64,000 bases of DNA. It comes from Rugamonas sp045984285 (lineage in GTDB: Bacteria; Pseudomonadota; Gammaproteobacteria; Burkholderiales; Burkholderiaceae_D). The position numbers and the translations under genes were made by a program. Where the stretch lies: the NCBI RefSeq assembly GCF_045984285.3, contig NZ_JBJQIK030000006.1, positions 186,001 to 250,000 on the forward strand, in the 5' to 3' direction. The notes beneath the pieces are model-generated. The model worked only from the letters and a program-made list of their open reading frames with translations. It was not told the origin of the DNA and made no database searches. Below, piece by piece: positions 35,872 to 46,258 of the stretch (the first letter of the stretch is position 1; each line of letters starts with the position of its first letter).

Positions 35872-36485
35872 GCGGCCTGCGCGCCGACGTCTGGCGCCAG
35901 TACGGACGCTACAGCCCCTCGCTCGCCCTCAAGGCCTTCCTCACACTGCGCAACTTCCGTCCCATCGCCACGCTGCGCATGTGCCAGGCGGCGCGGCGCG
36001 GCGGCCTGGGCGGACGGGTGGCGCTGCCTTTCCTGAAGCTGCTGCACCGCATGGCGACCCAGCTGGCGGGCATCGATTTCTCGTGGCAGACCGAAGTGGG
36101 GCCGGGCTTTGCGGTCACGCACGGCTGGGGCATGGTGATCAACCCCGGCGCGCGCATCGGCAGCAATGTCACGCTGTTCCACGGCGTGACGCTGGGCCAG
36201 CGCGACCGCATCGCCGCCGACGGCACGCGCACCAGCGAATGCCCGGTGATCGAAGATGAAGTCTGGATCGGGCCGCACGCCATCATTGTCGGCGGTGTGC
36301 GCATCGGCCGCGGCAGCCGCATCGGCGGCGGCGCCTTCGTCACCGAAGACGTGCCGCCTTATTCCGTCGTTGCCGGCAATCCTTCCTCCATCGTCAAGTC
36401 CGGCTGTACGCCGGATGTGATGAATCCCGCACCGCTCGCCCCGCAGATGGCCAATCCGGTTTCCGAACACGCATTGACTGAGTAA
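35868..36485 (+). CDS. serine O-acetyltransferase-like hexapeptide acyltransferase
   Basis: A 205-residue left-handed beta-helix acyltransferase. The C-terminal half resembles CysE: HGWGMVINPGARIGSNVTLF, HGVTLGQRD, VIEDEVWIGPHAIIVGGVRI and PPYSVVAGNPSSIV; the His residues of the CysE active site are recognisable. The N-terminal ~60 residues are shorter than in canonical CysE. In PEP-CTERM/EPS genomes similar proteins acetylate sugars, so either serine or a saccharide could be the acceptor. It is translationally coupled to the PEP-CTERM gene. Confidence 0.85.
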   Translation: MSGLRADVWRQYGRYSPSLALKAFLTLRNFRPIATLRMCQAARRGGLGGRVALPFLKLLHRMATQLAGIDFSWQTEVGPGFAVTHGWGMVINPGARIGSNVTLFHGVTLGQRDRIAADGTRTSECPVIEDEVWIGPHAIIVGGVRIGRGSRIGGGAFVTEDVPPYSVVAGNPSSIVKSGCTPDVMNPAPLAPQMANPVSEHALTE

Positions 36486-36546
36486 GATCAAGGCGCGCGT
36501 CTGGAATTGTTATAGACTGTTCTCCTGCATGGTCGTCGGAGGGCAT

Positions 36547-36732
36547 ATGAAGCGCTCAGCCAATCGATTTACGCTTGAAGACGTCGAGAAAATTCGCCGC
36601 ATCATGATTGAACGGCGGAAAATCGAAGTCAGCTCAGAAGCTGGCAAGCGCATCCTGCGCGAGGCCCAGTTTTCGGTCGAGCAGATCAATGAAGCGTACG
36701 CGAAAGCGTTGCGCAATTTGGGCATGTACTGA
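36547..36732 (+). CDS. small hypothetical protein
   Basis: A 61-residue, charged, mostly helical protein (FTLEDVEKIRRIMIERRKIE ... QINEAYAKALRNLGMY). It is not recognised as a known family. ATG 36547 follows GGAGGG at 36538-36543. It lies 8 bp before the amber-interrupted gene at 36741, so the two probably formed an operon. No membrane segment or signal is visible. Confidence 0.6.
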   Translation: MKRSANRFTLEDVEKIRRIMIERRKIEVSSEAGKRILREAQFSVEQINEAYAKALRNLGMY

Positions 36733-36740
36733 GGTTGGCT

Positions 36741-37232
36741 ATGGCTGACCACAATCATATCTACGAACGCCTGGTCATGGATCCGGGCGACGCCGTTGGC
36801 GCGTTGGCGTACGCGCTCTATAAGAAGAGCAAGCAGGAATAGTGCAAGGCTTTTCAGGCTACCCACGGCCGGTCCCCACAAGCGGAAGACCTCGAAGCTT
36901 TCCACCAGGCGAATCAAACCGACTCACAGATCGCGGGCTATCTCGCGCGCGGCCACATGCTTGCCCACGAATTTCTGGAGGTAAGTTTGACCGATCAAAT
37001 CGCTGAAATGGAAGCGAGTGTGCGCCGCTCAGAGCTGGCACGAAGGTTCGGCCGCGTTGAGGAAAAAATCGACGCTGCAAAATCCGGGCGGCAGTGGGCG
37101 AAGGACATCGGCACCAGCATTCTGGTCAATGTGCTGACCGTGATCGTCGTAGGGGTGATTGCGCTGGGTTCGCGCGAGTACTCGTCGCTGACGAGCGCAA
37201 TTGAGGCGCGGGTGGGGACGGAACAGAGGTGA
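36741..37232 (+). pseudogene. membrane-anchored hypothetical protein interrupted by an in-frame TAG
   Basis: Reading from ATG 36741 gives MADHNHIYERLVMDPGDAVG...KKSKQE, then TAG at 36840-36842; the same frame continues CKAFQATHGRSPQAEDLEAF through RRFGRVEEKIDAAKSG to a C-terminal membrane helix (ILVNVLTVIVVGVIAL) and TGA at 37230. The joined 163-codon product resembles a family of small proteins with an IYxxLV...ALYKK N-terminal motif and a helical/TM C-terminus. Either the gene is inactivated by one nonsense change, or the 3' part is translated separately (for example from ATG 36957), or the stop is read through. Confidence 0.7.
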
Positions 37233-37236
37233 GGCG

Positions 37237-37311
37237 TGGTCCCCCCGACTGGAATCGAACCAGTATCCCACGCTTAGGAGGCATGTGCACTATCCATTGT
37301 GCTACGGGGAG
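37237..37311 (-). tRNA. tRNA-Arg (anticodon CCU)
   Basis: The minus strand folds as a full cloverleaf: acceptor CTCCCCG / CGGGGGG, D-arm GCAC..GTGC, anticodon loop CTCCTAA, T-arm ACTGG-TTCGATT-CCAGT, discriminator A and encoded CCA (37237-37239). The CCU anticodon reads the rare Arg codon AGG. Confidence 0.95.
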
Positions 37312-37348
37312 GACGCGGGCGCAATTATAGCCGACCGCCGGGCAAATG

Positions 37349-37378
37349 TTAGTGCGCGGCCGCCGCTGCCGGTACAAT
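37349..37378 (+). promoter_or_regulatory. candidate sigma-70 promoter of uup
   Basis: TTAGTG (37349-37354), an 18-bp spacer and TACAAT (37373-37378), 32 bp before the uup ATG. The -10 is good and the -35 weak. Confidence 0.45.
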
Positions 37379-37410
37379 GCGCGTTTCACCGCATTTGATC
37401 GACCTTCCCC

Positions 37411-39318
37411 ATGGCTGTTATTTCCCTGACTTCCGCGCAACTGGCTTTCGGCCACCACGCGCTGCTCGACCACGCTGAGTTTTCCCTTGAGACCGGCGAG
37501 CGCGTCGGGCTGATCGGCCGTAACGGTACCGGCAAGTCCTCGCTGCTCAAGATTATTTCGGGCCGTTTCAAGCTGGATGACGGGCTGCTGGTGATGCAGC
37601 AGGGCCTGCAGATCGCCTATGTGGAACAGGAGCCCGTATTCGAGCCGGAGATGTCGGTGTTCGATGCCGTGGCATCCGGCCTCGGCGAGCTGCCGGCGCT
37701 GGTGAAGGAATACGACGCCCTGACCGGCCAGTTCGGCCAGGGCAATGACGATGCGCTGATGGAGCGCATGCATGACATCCAGGCCAAGCTGGATGCGGCC
37801 GATGCCTGGAGCATCAATAACAAGGTGGAACAGACGCTCGACCGCCTGAACCTGGCGCCGGGGGCGCTGATGAAGACCCTGTCCGGCGGCATGCAGAAGC
37901 GCGTGGCGCTGGCCCGCGCCCTGGTGGCGGCGCCGGACGTGCTGCTGCTGGACGAGCCGACCAACCACCTCGATTTCAGTTCGATCCTGTGGCTGGAAGG
38001 CCTGCTGCGCGATTTCAAGGGCAGCGTGCTGTTCATCACCCACGACCGTTCCTTCCTGGATAACGTGGCGACCCGCATCATCGAGCTGGACCGGGGCCGC
38101 CTGATGTCCTATCCGGGCAACTTCACGACCTACCAGACGCGCAAGGCCGAGCAGCTGGCGATCGAGGAAGTGGAGAACGCCAAGTTTGACAAATTCCTGG
38201 CGCAGGAGGAGGTCTGGATACGCAAAGGTGTGCAGGCGCGCCGCACCCGGGATGAGGGGCGGGTGCGCCGCCTGGAGCGCCTGCGCGAGCAGCGCGCGGT
38301 GCGGCGCGACCAGCAGGGCCAGGTCAAGCTCGAAGTCGGCGCCGGCGAGCGTTCGGGCAAGATCGTGGCAGAGCTGGAGGGCGTAAACAAGGCCTTCGGC
38401 GACAAGGTCATCGTGCGCGACTTCAGTTCCATCATCCTGCGCGGCGACAAGGTCGGCCTGATCGGCGCCAACGGCGCGGGCAAGACCACGCTGCTGAAGC
38501 TGATCCTGGGCGAAGACCAGCCGGACAGCGGCACCGTCAAGCAGGGCACCAAGCTGGCCGTGGCCTATTTCGACCAGATGCGCACCCAGCTGAATGAAGA
38601 GGCGAGCCTGGCCGACACCATCTCGCCCGGCAGCGACTGGGTCGAAATCAACGGCCAGAAGAAGCACGTGATGAGCTATCTGGGCGATTTCCTGTTCGCG
38701 CCCGAACGCGCGCGCTCGCCGGTGCGCACCCTGTCGGGCGGCGAACGCAACCGCCTGCTGCTGGCCCGCCTGTTCGCCAAGCCGGCCAACGTGCTGGTGC
38801 TGGACGAACCCACCAATGACCTCGATATCGATACCCTGGAGCTGCTGGAAGAGCTGCTCGAGGATTACCAGGGCACGGTCTTCCTCGTCAGCCACGACCG
38901 CATGTTCCTCGATAATGTGGTGACGCAGGTCATCGTGGCCGAAGGGCAGGGCGAGTGGCGCGAATATATCGGCGGCTATTCCGACTGGGAGCGCGTGCGC
39001 CCCACGCCGGCCCAGGCCGCCGCGGCGAAAAAGCCGGAGCCGAAGAAAGCCGAGGCGCCTGCGCCCGCCGCCGCCCCGGCTGCATCCAAGGCCAAAAAGC
39101 TCAGTTTCAAGGAGCAGCGCGAGCTGGAGGAGCTGCCGGCCCTGATCGCCAGGCTGGAAGACGAGCAGGCTGCGCTGAATATCACCCTGTCCGACCCCGA
39201 TTTCTACAAGAAGACCCCTGCCGAGGCCAAGCGCCTCAATACCCGCATCGCCGAGATCGAGGACGAGCTGATGGCCGCCCTGGAGCGCTGGGAAGCCATC
39301 GAATCGCGCAATCCTTGA
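37411..39318 (+). CDS. uup: ABC-F family ATP-binding protein, Uup type
   Basis: A 635-residue soluble ABC-F protein with two nucleotide-binding domains. NBD1 has Walker A GLIGRNGTGKSSLLKI, signature LSGGMQKRVALARAL and Walker B LLLDEPTNHLD. NBD2 has GLIGANGAGKTTLLKL, LSGGERNRLLLARLF and LVLDEPTNDLD. After an Ala/Pro/Lys linker, the C-terminal ~70 residues form a coiled coil (FKEQRELEELPALIARLEDE) typical of Uup, which binds ribosomes/DNA junctions and limits transposon excision. ATG 37411 gives the family N-terminus. No membrane segments. Confidence 0.88.
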   Translation: MAVISLTSAQLAFGHHALLDHAEFSLETGERVGLIGRNGTGKSSLLKIISGRFKLDDGLLVMQQGLQIAYVEQEPVFEPEMSVFDAVASGLGELPALVKEYDALTGQFGQGNDDALMERMHDIQAKLDAADAWSINNKVEQTLDRLNLAPGALMKTLSGGMQKRVALARALVAAPDVLLLDEPTNHLDFSSILWLEGLLRDFKGSVLFITHDRSFLDNVATRIIELDRGRLMSYPGNFTTYQTRKAEQLAIEEVENAKFDKFLAQEEVWIRKGVQARRTRDEGRVRRLERLREQRAVRRDQQGQVKLEVGAGERSGKIVAELEGVNKAFGDKVIVRDFSSIILRGDKVGLIGANGAGKTTLLKLILGEDQPDSGTVKQGTKLAVAYFDQMRTQLNEEASLADTISPGSDWVEINGQKKHVMSYLGDFLFAPERARSPVRTLSGGERNRLLLARLFAKPANVLVLDEPTNDLDIDTLELLEELLEDYQGTVFLVSHDRMFLDNVVTQVIVAEGQGEWREYIGGYSDWERVRPTPAQAAAAKKPEPKKAEAPAPAAAPAASKAKKLSFKEQRELEELPALIARLEDEQAALNITLSDPDFYKKTPAEAKRLNTRIAEIEDELMAALERWEAIESRNP

Positions 39319-39436
39319 TCTGGATTTCCTGCACGCACGATTCGTGCGCTGCGGGAGTAAATCCTTGTTGTAAGATCTGCAAACCTTAGGGGACTGGCAA
39401 TACGCCAGTTCCGCAATTTCCAAAGGCAGATCGCTT

Positions 39437-40171
39437 ATGACACTTCCTCAGCAGCAAGAACCGCAGCCCCGTGCGCCGGCGCCGGCTGCACCGCCGTCCG
39501 GCGCCTTGCTGGACCGACGCTCGCTGACGCGCATCGCGCCCTTTGCCCTGTATATGGCCTTCATCGCCATCACGGACGTCCTGCAGCGCGCCGGCTGGAC
39601 GACTGCGGAACTGTACTGGCTGTATCCGGTCAAAGCCGGGGTAGTGCTGCTGGCCCTGCTGGCCTGCTGGCGCAGCTATAGCGAACTGGCCTGGCGCGGG
39701 ATGAAAGCCGGCACCGTGCTGGCCTCGGCCGCCATCGGCTTTGCCGTTTTCGTGTTGTGGGTGAACCTGGATGCCGGCTGGATGCAGATCGGCAGTCCCG
39801 ACGGCTACCAGCCGCGCGGCGCCAGCGGCCAGCTGGACTGGGCGCTGATCGCCATCCGCATTGCCGGCGCCGCCCTGGTCGTGCCCTTGATGGAAGAGCT
39901 GTTCTGGCGCTCCTTCCTGATGCGCTGGATCGATCAGCCGGATTTCCTGCGCGTGCAACCGGCCCGCATCACGCTGAAAGCCTTGCTGTTTACGGTGGTG
40001 CTGTTCGGCTTTGAACACAGCCTGTGGCTGGCGGGCATGGTAGCCGGTGCCGCCTATGGTCTTTTATACATGCGCACTGCTACCCTATGGGCGCCCATCA
40101 TTGCGCACGCTGTCACGAATGGCTCGCTGGGCATCTGGGTGGTGATAACAGGAAACTGGACGTACTGGTAA
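39437..40171 (+). CDS. CPBP/CAAX-type intramembrane protease, PEP-CTERM/exosortase-associated
   Basis: A 244-residue polytopic membrane protein with the CPBP (Abi) protease motifs: EE..R in LMEELFWRSFLMRW (Glu153-Glu154), the second motif FGFEHSLWLAGMVAGAAYG and a final H..N-type helix (IIAHAVTNGSLG). A subgroup of these proteases occurs with EpsH/exosortase loci, and here it precedes epsL by 37 bp. It may process exosortase substrates or locus components; the substrate is not known. Confidence 0.85.
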   Translation: MTLPQQQEPQPRAPAPAAPPSGALLDRRSLTRIAPFALYMAFIAITDVLQRAGWTTAELYWLYPVKAGVVLLALLACWRSYSELAWRGMKAGTVLASAAIGFAVFVLWVNLDAGWMQIGSPDGYQPRGASGQLDWALIAIRIAGAALVVPLMEELFWRSFLMRWIDQPDFLRVQPARITLKALLFTVVLFGFEHSLWLAGMVAGAAYGLLYMRTATLWAPIIAHAVTNGSLGIWVVITGNWTYW

Positions 40172-40208
40172 TCACTCATCACAATAACCTTTTAGAGAAT
40201 AAACAATA

Positions 40209-41423
40209 ATGTTGAGTAAATTCCATCTTTCGAGCGCTTCGCTCCGCCTGATTCCTTTCCTGCTGGGCGCCATGTATGGCGGCAACGCGCTGGCGGACAT
40301 CAGCGACACTATCCACCCCTTCATTTCGACGGTCTATACCTACGACGACAACCTGCTGCGCCTGCCGGACAATTTCCCGGCCGTGTTCGGCCCGCGCGCC
40401 GACCGCGCCACGCAGGTGCAGGGCGGCATTACCTTCGACCGTCCCATCGGCCGCCAGCGCCTGACGGGCGCCGCCAAGGTGTCGCGCGTAACCTTCGACC
40501 ATTACGATGCCCTGGACTACAACGGCAAGGACTTCAATGCCGACCTGGCATGGCAGCTGGGCAACCACCTGGAAGGCAACCTGGGCGGCAGCTATTCGCA
40601 GACGCTGACGCCGTTTACCGACTTCCACACCGACGACCGCAACCTGCGCAAGCAGCGCCGCGAATACTTCAACGGCGCCTGGCGTTTCCATCCGAGCTGG
40701 CGCGTGCGCGGCGCCTTCAACCGCTTCGAGTTCGAATACGAACTGCCGGCGCAGCGCTTCAACGACCGCACCGAAGACACGACGGAAGCGGGCGTGGACT
40801 ACCTGGCGCGCAGCGGCAGCCGCGTGGGCCTGGTGGTGCGCCAGATCAAGGGCAAGTACGACAACCGCCGCACGGTGGGCGGCACGCTGCTGGACGACGA
40901 CTACACCCAGGACGAAATCAAGGCCAATGTGTACTGGACCGCGAGCGGGGTGACGACGGTGCAGGTGCTGGCCGGCTACGCCAAGCGCAAGCAGAACGGC
41001 TTCAGCGCGCGCGAAACCAGCGGCGCCAACGGCCGCATTACGGTGGACTGGCGGCCGTTCGGCAAGCTGCGCTTCAAGGGCGAGGGCTGGCGCGAGTTCG
41101 CGGCGGTGGAAAGCAATATCGTGGCCAACTCCTTCAACAAGGGCGCCAGCCTGAACGCCACCTGGGACGTGTCGGCCAAGGTGCAGGCCACGGCCGGCGT
41201 GCGCCGCGAGCGCCGCGATTTTGAAAAGGTCAGCGGCGTAACCCTGGCCGGAGACCCGACCGACACCACCCGCGGCACCACGCTGGGCGTGCAGTACCTG
41301 CCGCTGCGCAACCTGCAGGTCGGGGCCACCGCCTTCAGCGACCGCCGCACCGGCAGTCCCTTCCTGGGCACCGGCAGCTACCGCGCCAAGGGCGTGTCGC
41401 TCAATGCCAGTGTGCAGTTCTGA
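40209..41423 (+). CDS. epsL: exopolysaccharide outer-membrane protein EpsL
   Basis: A 404-residue exported protein with a signal region ending near NALA-DISD. The mature part has alternating amphipathic strands rich in aromatic and charged residues (VSRVTFDHYDALDYNGKDFN, SGSRVGLVVRQIKGKYDNRR, GVSLNASVQF ending in Phe), the pattern of an outer-membrane beta-barrel. The family is specific to XrtB-type EPS loci and likely forms the export pore or an accessory barrel. It begins the core epsL-epsI block. Confidence 0.85.
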   Translation: MLSKFHLSSASLRLIPFLLGAMYGGNALADISDTIHPFISTVYTYDDNLLRLPDNFPAVFGPRADRATQVQGGITFDRPIGRQRLTGAAKVSRVTFDHYDALDYNGKDFNADLAWQLGNHLEGNLGGSYSQTLTPFTDFHTDDRNLRKQRREYFNGAWRFHPSWRVRGAFNRFEFEYELPAQRFNDRTEDTTEAGVDYLARSGSRVGLVVRQIKGKYDNRRTVGGTLLDDDYTQDEIKANVYWTASGVTTVQVLAGYAKRKQNGFSARETSGANGRITVDWRPFGKLRFKGEGWREFAAVESNIVANSFNKGASLNATWDVSAKVQATAGVRRERRDFEKVSGVTLAGDPTDTTRGTTLGVQYLPLRNLQVGATAFSDRRTGSPFLGTGSYRAKGVSLNASVQF

Positions 41424-41432
41424 TCGCTACCG

Positions 41433-42815
<1,383 letters not shown>

Positions 42816-43033
42816 AAAAATTAATTGTTTCCTAAGTCGAATTTCAGCCGTGCGCACCCTTTCGTTCGCTACAATGTATTTCATTAAGTTGCAAATTTGT
42901 CCAGATTTCCGAGGCGCGCACGATTGAAACTTTGTTGTCGTTTTTATCTCGATCTGATAATTTTGTAAATGTTTCCTGCGGTGATGAAATTGACGCAAAT
43001 CACGCTGCAGCCCCAGACAACGGAGGAAGTATC
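42816..43033 (+). other. 218-bp leader before epsD
   Basis: An AT-richer stretch between the sugar transferase and epsD. It contains GCTACAAT (TACAAT at 42870-42875), a possible -10 element without a good -35, so a second promoter for epsD onward is plausible. The frame open through part of this region has no ribosome binding site and is not taken as coding. Confidence 0.45.
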
Positions 43034-44002
43034 TTGAACAAAAATAAGCATAAGCTCATGTGCGCCGGGCTGGTGATTGCAGCGGCGACGGCGCTGAGCG
43101 CCTGCGGCGAGAAGGCCGCCGAGAAGAAGCCTGGCCAGACCCTGGCCAGCGTGAACGGTGAAGAAATCACCGTGCTGCAGCTCAATGAGGAACTGAACCG
43201 CGCCGGTCCGGCGGTGGCGCAGCAGGAAGCGGCCCGCAAGCAGCTGCTGGAAGCGCTGATCGACCGCCAGCTGCTGCAGAACGAAGCCAACAAGGAAAAG
43301 CTGGACCGCGATCCGAAGGTGGTGCAGGCCATCGAGCGCGCCAAGGCGCTGATCGTGGCGCAGGCCTATATGCAGAAGCGGGTGGGCAATGTGCCGCGTC
43401 CCACCAAGGAAGAGGTGGAGGCCTATTACAGCCAGAATCCGCAGTTCTTCGCCAACCGCAAAACCTTCGACATGCGCCAGCTGGTGGTGGCTACCCGCGA
43501 CGTGACGGACGAGGTGAAGAAGGCCATGGACGGCGCCAAGTCGCTGGAAGAGGTGGCAGTCTGGCTGGAATCGAACGGCGTGAAGTTCCAGCGCGGCCAG
43601 CTGACCCGCACCAGCGCGGAACTGCCGCCTGAGCTGAGCCAGCGCCTGCTGGCCATGCCGAAGGGCCAGCTTTTCATCATCCGCGAAGGCGACCGCAGCA
43701 TGCTGATCTCGATTGCCGACACGCGCGAATCGCCGGTCACGGTGGAGCAGGCCTCGGCCCAGATCGAACAGTTCCTGTTCAATAAGAAGAACAAGGAACT
43801 GGCCGAGGCGGAAGTCAAGCGCCTGCGTTCGACGGCCAAGATCGAATACATGAACCAGCCGGGCGGCGCCGCACCGGCGCCGGCCGGCGGGGCGGCGGCC
43901 ACGGCGGCTGCACCGGCGGAGCCGGCCGCCGTGCAGGCGGATGCGGGAGCCGGGGCGCCTTCCTCCGATGCCGCGGCGCGTGGCGTCGCCGGCCTCAAGT
44001 GA
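43034..44002 (+). CDS. epsD: EpsD family peptidyl-prolyl cis-trans isomerase lipoprotein
   Basis: A 322-residue periplasmic lipoprotein: signal peptide with lipobox ALSAC, then a SurA/PpiD-like N-domain (SVNGEEITVLQLNEELNRAG) and a parvulin-like PPIase segment (RKTFDMRQLVV...PKGQLFIIREGDRSMLISI). The C-terminal ~45 residues are Ala/Pro-rich. It probably assists folding of the export barrel or other EPS proteins. The start is TTG at 43034, supported by GGAGGA 6 bp upstream; the frame's earlier ATG (42932) is not supported. Confidence 0.88.
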   Translation: MNKNKHKLMCAGLVIAAATALSACGEKAAEKKPGQTLASVNGEEITVLQLNEELNRAGPAVAQQEAARKQLLEALIDRQLLQNEANKEKLDRDPKVVQAIERAKALIVAQAYMQKRVGNVPRPTKEEVEAYYSQNPQFFANRKTFDMRQLVVATRDVTDEVKKAMDGAKSLEEVAVWLESNGVKFQRGQLTRTSAELPPELSQRLLAMPKGQLFIIREGDRSMLISIADTRESPVTVEQASAQIEQFLFNKKNKELAEAEVKRLRSTAKIEYMNQPGGAAPAPAGGAAATAAAPAEPAAVQADAGAGAPSSDAAARGVAGLK

Positions 44003-44037
44003 TTGTTTAACCTGATAAGCAAAGGCAGGGAATAAAA

Positions 44038-44829
44038 ATGAAAAAACTGATGATGTGGGTAATGGGCGGCCTGATGGGCCTGGTGATGATGGGTGGCGCG
44101 GCAGCGCAGGAAACCACGCTGGGCGTGGGCGACGTGATCAAGATCAGCGTGTACGGCAGTCCCGACCTGAATACGGAAACCCGCGTGTCCGACAAGGGCC
44201 AGGTGACGTTCCCGCTGCTGGGCCAGGTGCCGGTGGGCGGCCTGACCGTGGCCCAGGCTGAAAAGGAAATGGCGACCCGGCTGGAGAAGGGCGGCTTCCT
44301 GAAGAAAGCCCAGGTCAACATCCTGGTCACGGGCATCCAGAGCCAGCAGATCGCCGTGCTGGGCGCGGTGAACCGCCCCGGCCGCTATCCGATCGAAGGC
44401 AAGCGCAGCGTGCTGGACATGCTGGCGCTGGCCGGCGGCGCCAATCCGGATGGCGCCGACACCATCAGCGTGATCCGCAAGCGCAATAACCAGACCACCA
44501 AGGAAACCATCGACGTGGTCGAGATGATACGGAACGGCGACCTGAACCGCGACTACGACCTGGCCGCCAACGACATCATCTATGTGGAACGCTCGCCGCG
44601 CTTCTATATCTACGGTGAAGTGCAGCGTCCCGGCGCCTTCCGCCTGGAGCGTTCGATGACCGTGCTGCAGGCGCTGGCGGTGGGCGGCGGCCTGACCCCG
44701 CGCGGCACCGAGCGCGGCATGCAGATCAAGCGCCGCGGCGCGGACGGCAAGCTGCAGATCATCGATGCGGCGCGCGACGATATGGTGCAGATCGACGACG
44801 TGGTCTACATCAAAGAGAGCTGGTTCTGA
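44038..44829 (+). CDS. epsE: polysaccharide export protein EpsE
   Basis: A 263-residue Wza-type export protein: signal peptide (MGGLMGLVMMGGAAAQ), poly_export domain (LGVGDVIKISVYGSPDLNTE) and one or two SLBB domains (VLGAVNRPGRYPIEGKRSV, YGEVQRPGAFRLERSMTV). No lipobox Cys is present, unlike Wza. It likely forms the periplasmic/outer-membrane part of the EPS exporter with EpsF and EpsL. Start ATG is supported by AGGGAA upstream. Confidence 0.93.
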   Translation: MKKLMMWVMGGLMGLVMMGGAAAQETTLGVGDVIKISVYGSPDLNTETRVSDKGQVTFPLLGQVPVGGLTVAQAEKEMATRLEKGGFLKKAQVNILVTGIQSQQIAVLGAVNRPGRYPIEGKRSVLDMLALAGGANPDGADTISVIRKRNNQTTKETIDVVEMIRNGDLNRDYDLAANDIIYVERSPRFYIYGEVQRPGAFRLERSMTVLQALAVGGGLTPRGTERGMQIKRRGADGKLQIIDAARDDMVQIDDVVYIKESWF

Positions 44830-44859
44830 TTTTTACCTCCACGCTGTGAGACTACTGCC

Positions 44860-46257
44860 ATGAGCTTTTCCCAATTCCTGCTGATCCTGCGCGCCCGGCG
44901 CTGGATCCTGATCGCCACCGTGCTGCTGACGGTATCGGTCACGCTCGTCGTCAGCCTGCTGCTGCCGAAGACCTACAAGGCAACGGCCTCGCTGCTGCTG
45001 AACTACAAGGGCATGGACCCCGTGACCGGCCTCACCATGCCGGGCCAGCTGCTGCCCGGCTATATGGCGACCCAGATCGACATCATCAGCTCCAAGAACG
45101 TGGCGCTGCGCGTGGTGGACCGCCTGCGCCTGGCGGAAAGCCCCAGCGTGGTGGCCCAGTTCCAGGAAGCCACCGGCGGCAAGGGTACGGTGCGCGACTG
45201 GCTGGCCGAGCTGCTGATCGCCAAGCTGGACGTGAATCCATCGCGTGAAAGCTCGGTGGTGGAAGTGGGCTTCAAGGGTTCCGATCCGGAATTCGTGGCC
45301 GCCGTCGCCAATGCCTTCGCCGACGAATACCAGCTGGTGAACACCCAGCTGAAAGTGGAACCGATGAAGAAGGCCTCCACCTATTTCAACGACCAGATCA
45401 AGCTGCTGCGCGATAACCTGGAAACGGCCCAGAGCCGCCTGTCCAAGTACCAGCAGGAGCATGGCATCGTCAGCGTCGATAACCGCCTGGACGTGGAATC
45501 GAACCGCCTGAACGACCTGTCGGCCCAGCTGGTGATGGCCCAGGGCCAGGTGGCGGAAGCCAATTCGCGCCAGCGCATGGCCGGCGACAGCTCGCCCGAT
45601 GTGGCCAACAGCCCGCTGATCCAGAGCATGAAGATCAACCTGGGCACGGCGGAATCGAAGTTCGCCGAGGTGGCCAGCCGCCTGAGCCCGAACCACCCGC
45701 AGTACCAGAGTGCGAAGTCGGAAGTGGACAAGCTGCGTTCGGCGCTCAATGAACAGCTGAAAGTGACCTCGAACAGCGTAGGCGCCAACGCCACCATCCT
45801 GATGCAGCGCGAAGCCACCATCCGCGCCGCGCTGGACGCCCAGAAGGCCAAGGTGCTGGAGCTGAACCGCGCCCGCGACGAGATGAATGTGCTGAACAAG
45901 GACGTGGAAAGCGCCCAGCGCGCCTTCGACGCCGCCTCGCAGCGCCTGTCGCAGACCAATATCGAAGGCCAGTCCAACCAGTCCGAGATCGCCGTGCTGA
46001 ACCCGGCCGTGGCGCCGATCAAGCCGGCCGGTCCCAAGATCCTGCTGAACACCATCCTGGCGGGCATCATGGGCACCATGCTGGGCCTGGGCTTCTCCAT
46101 CCTGGCCGAGATGCTGAACCGCCGCGTGCGTTCCGAAAGCGATATCGCCGATGCGCTGCAGATTCCGGTGCTGGGCGCCATCAACTGGAAGACCACGCCG
46201 AACCGCCGCGCCGGCTTCATGAATTCCCTGACCATGCGCCGCCTCGGCGCCAACTGA
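44860..46257 (+). CDS. epsF: chain length determinant protein EpsF
   Basis: A 465-residue Wzz/PCP-type inner-membrane protein. An N-terminal helix (ILIATVLLTVSVTLVVSLLL) and a C-terminal helix (NTILAGIMGTMLGLGFSILA) flank a long periplasmic coiled-coil domain (NLETAQSRLSKYQQEHGIVS, LNRARDEMNVLNKDVESAQR). It controls EPS chain length with its tyrosine-kinase partner EpsG, whose gene begins 1 bp downstream of the stop. No cytoplasmic kinase domain is fused. Confidence 0.93.
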   Translation: MSFSQFLLILRARRWILIATVLLTVSVTLVVSLLLPKTYKATASLLLNYKGMDPVTGLTMPGQLLPGYMATQIDIISSKNVALRVVDRLRLAESPSVVAQFQEATGGKGTVRDWLAELLIAKLDVNPSRESSVVEVGFKGSDPEFVAAVANAFADEYQLVNTQLKVEPMKKASTYFNDQIKLLRDNLETAQSRLSKYQQEHGIVSVDNRLDVESNRLNDLSAQLVMAQGQVAEANSRQRMAGDSSPDVANSPLIQSMKINLGTAESKFAEVASRLSPNHPQYQSAKSEVDKLRSALNEQLKVTSNSVGANATILMQREATIRAALDAQKAKVLELNRARDEMNVLNKDVESAQRAFDAASQRLSQTNIEGQSNQSEIAVLNPAVAPIKPAGPKILLNTILAGIMGTMLGLGFSILAEMLNRRVRSESDIADALQIPVLGAINWKTTPNRRAGFMNSLTMRRLGAN

Positions 46258-46258
46258 A

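Noticed and set aside
36486..37311. Integrated element or prophage next to tRNA-Arg
   Set aside because: The tRNA, small genes and pseudogene suggested an island, but there is no integrase and no duplicated tRNA 3' end was found.
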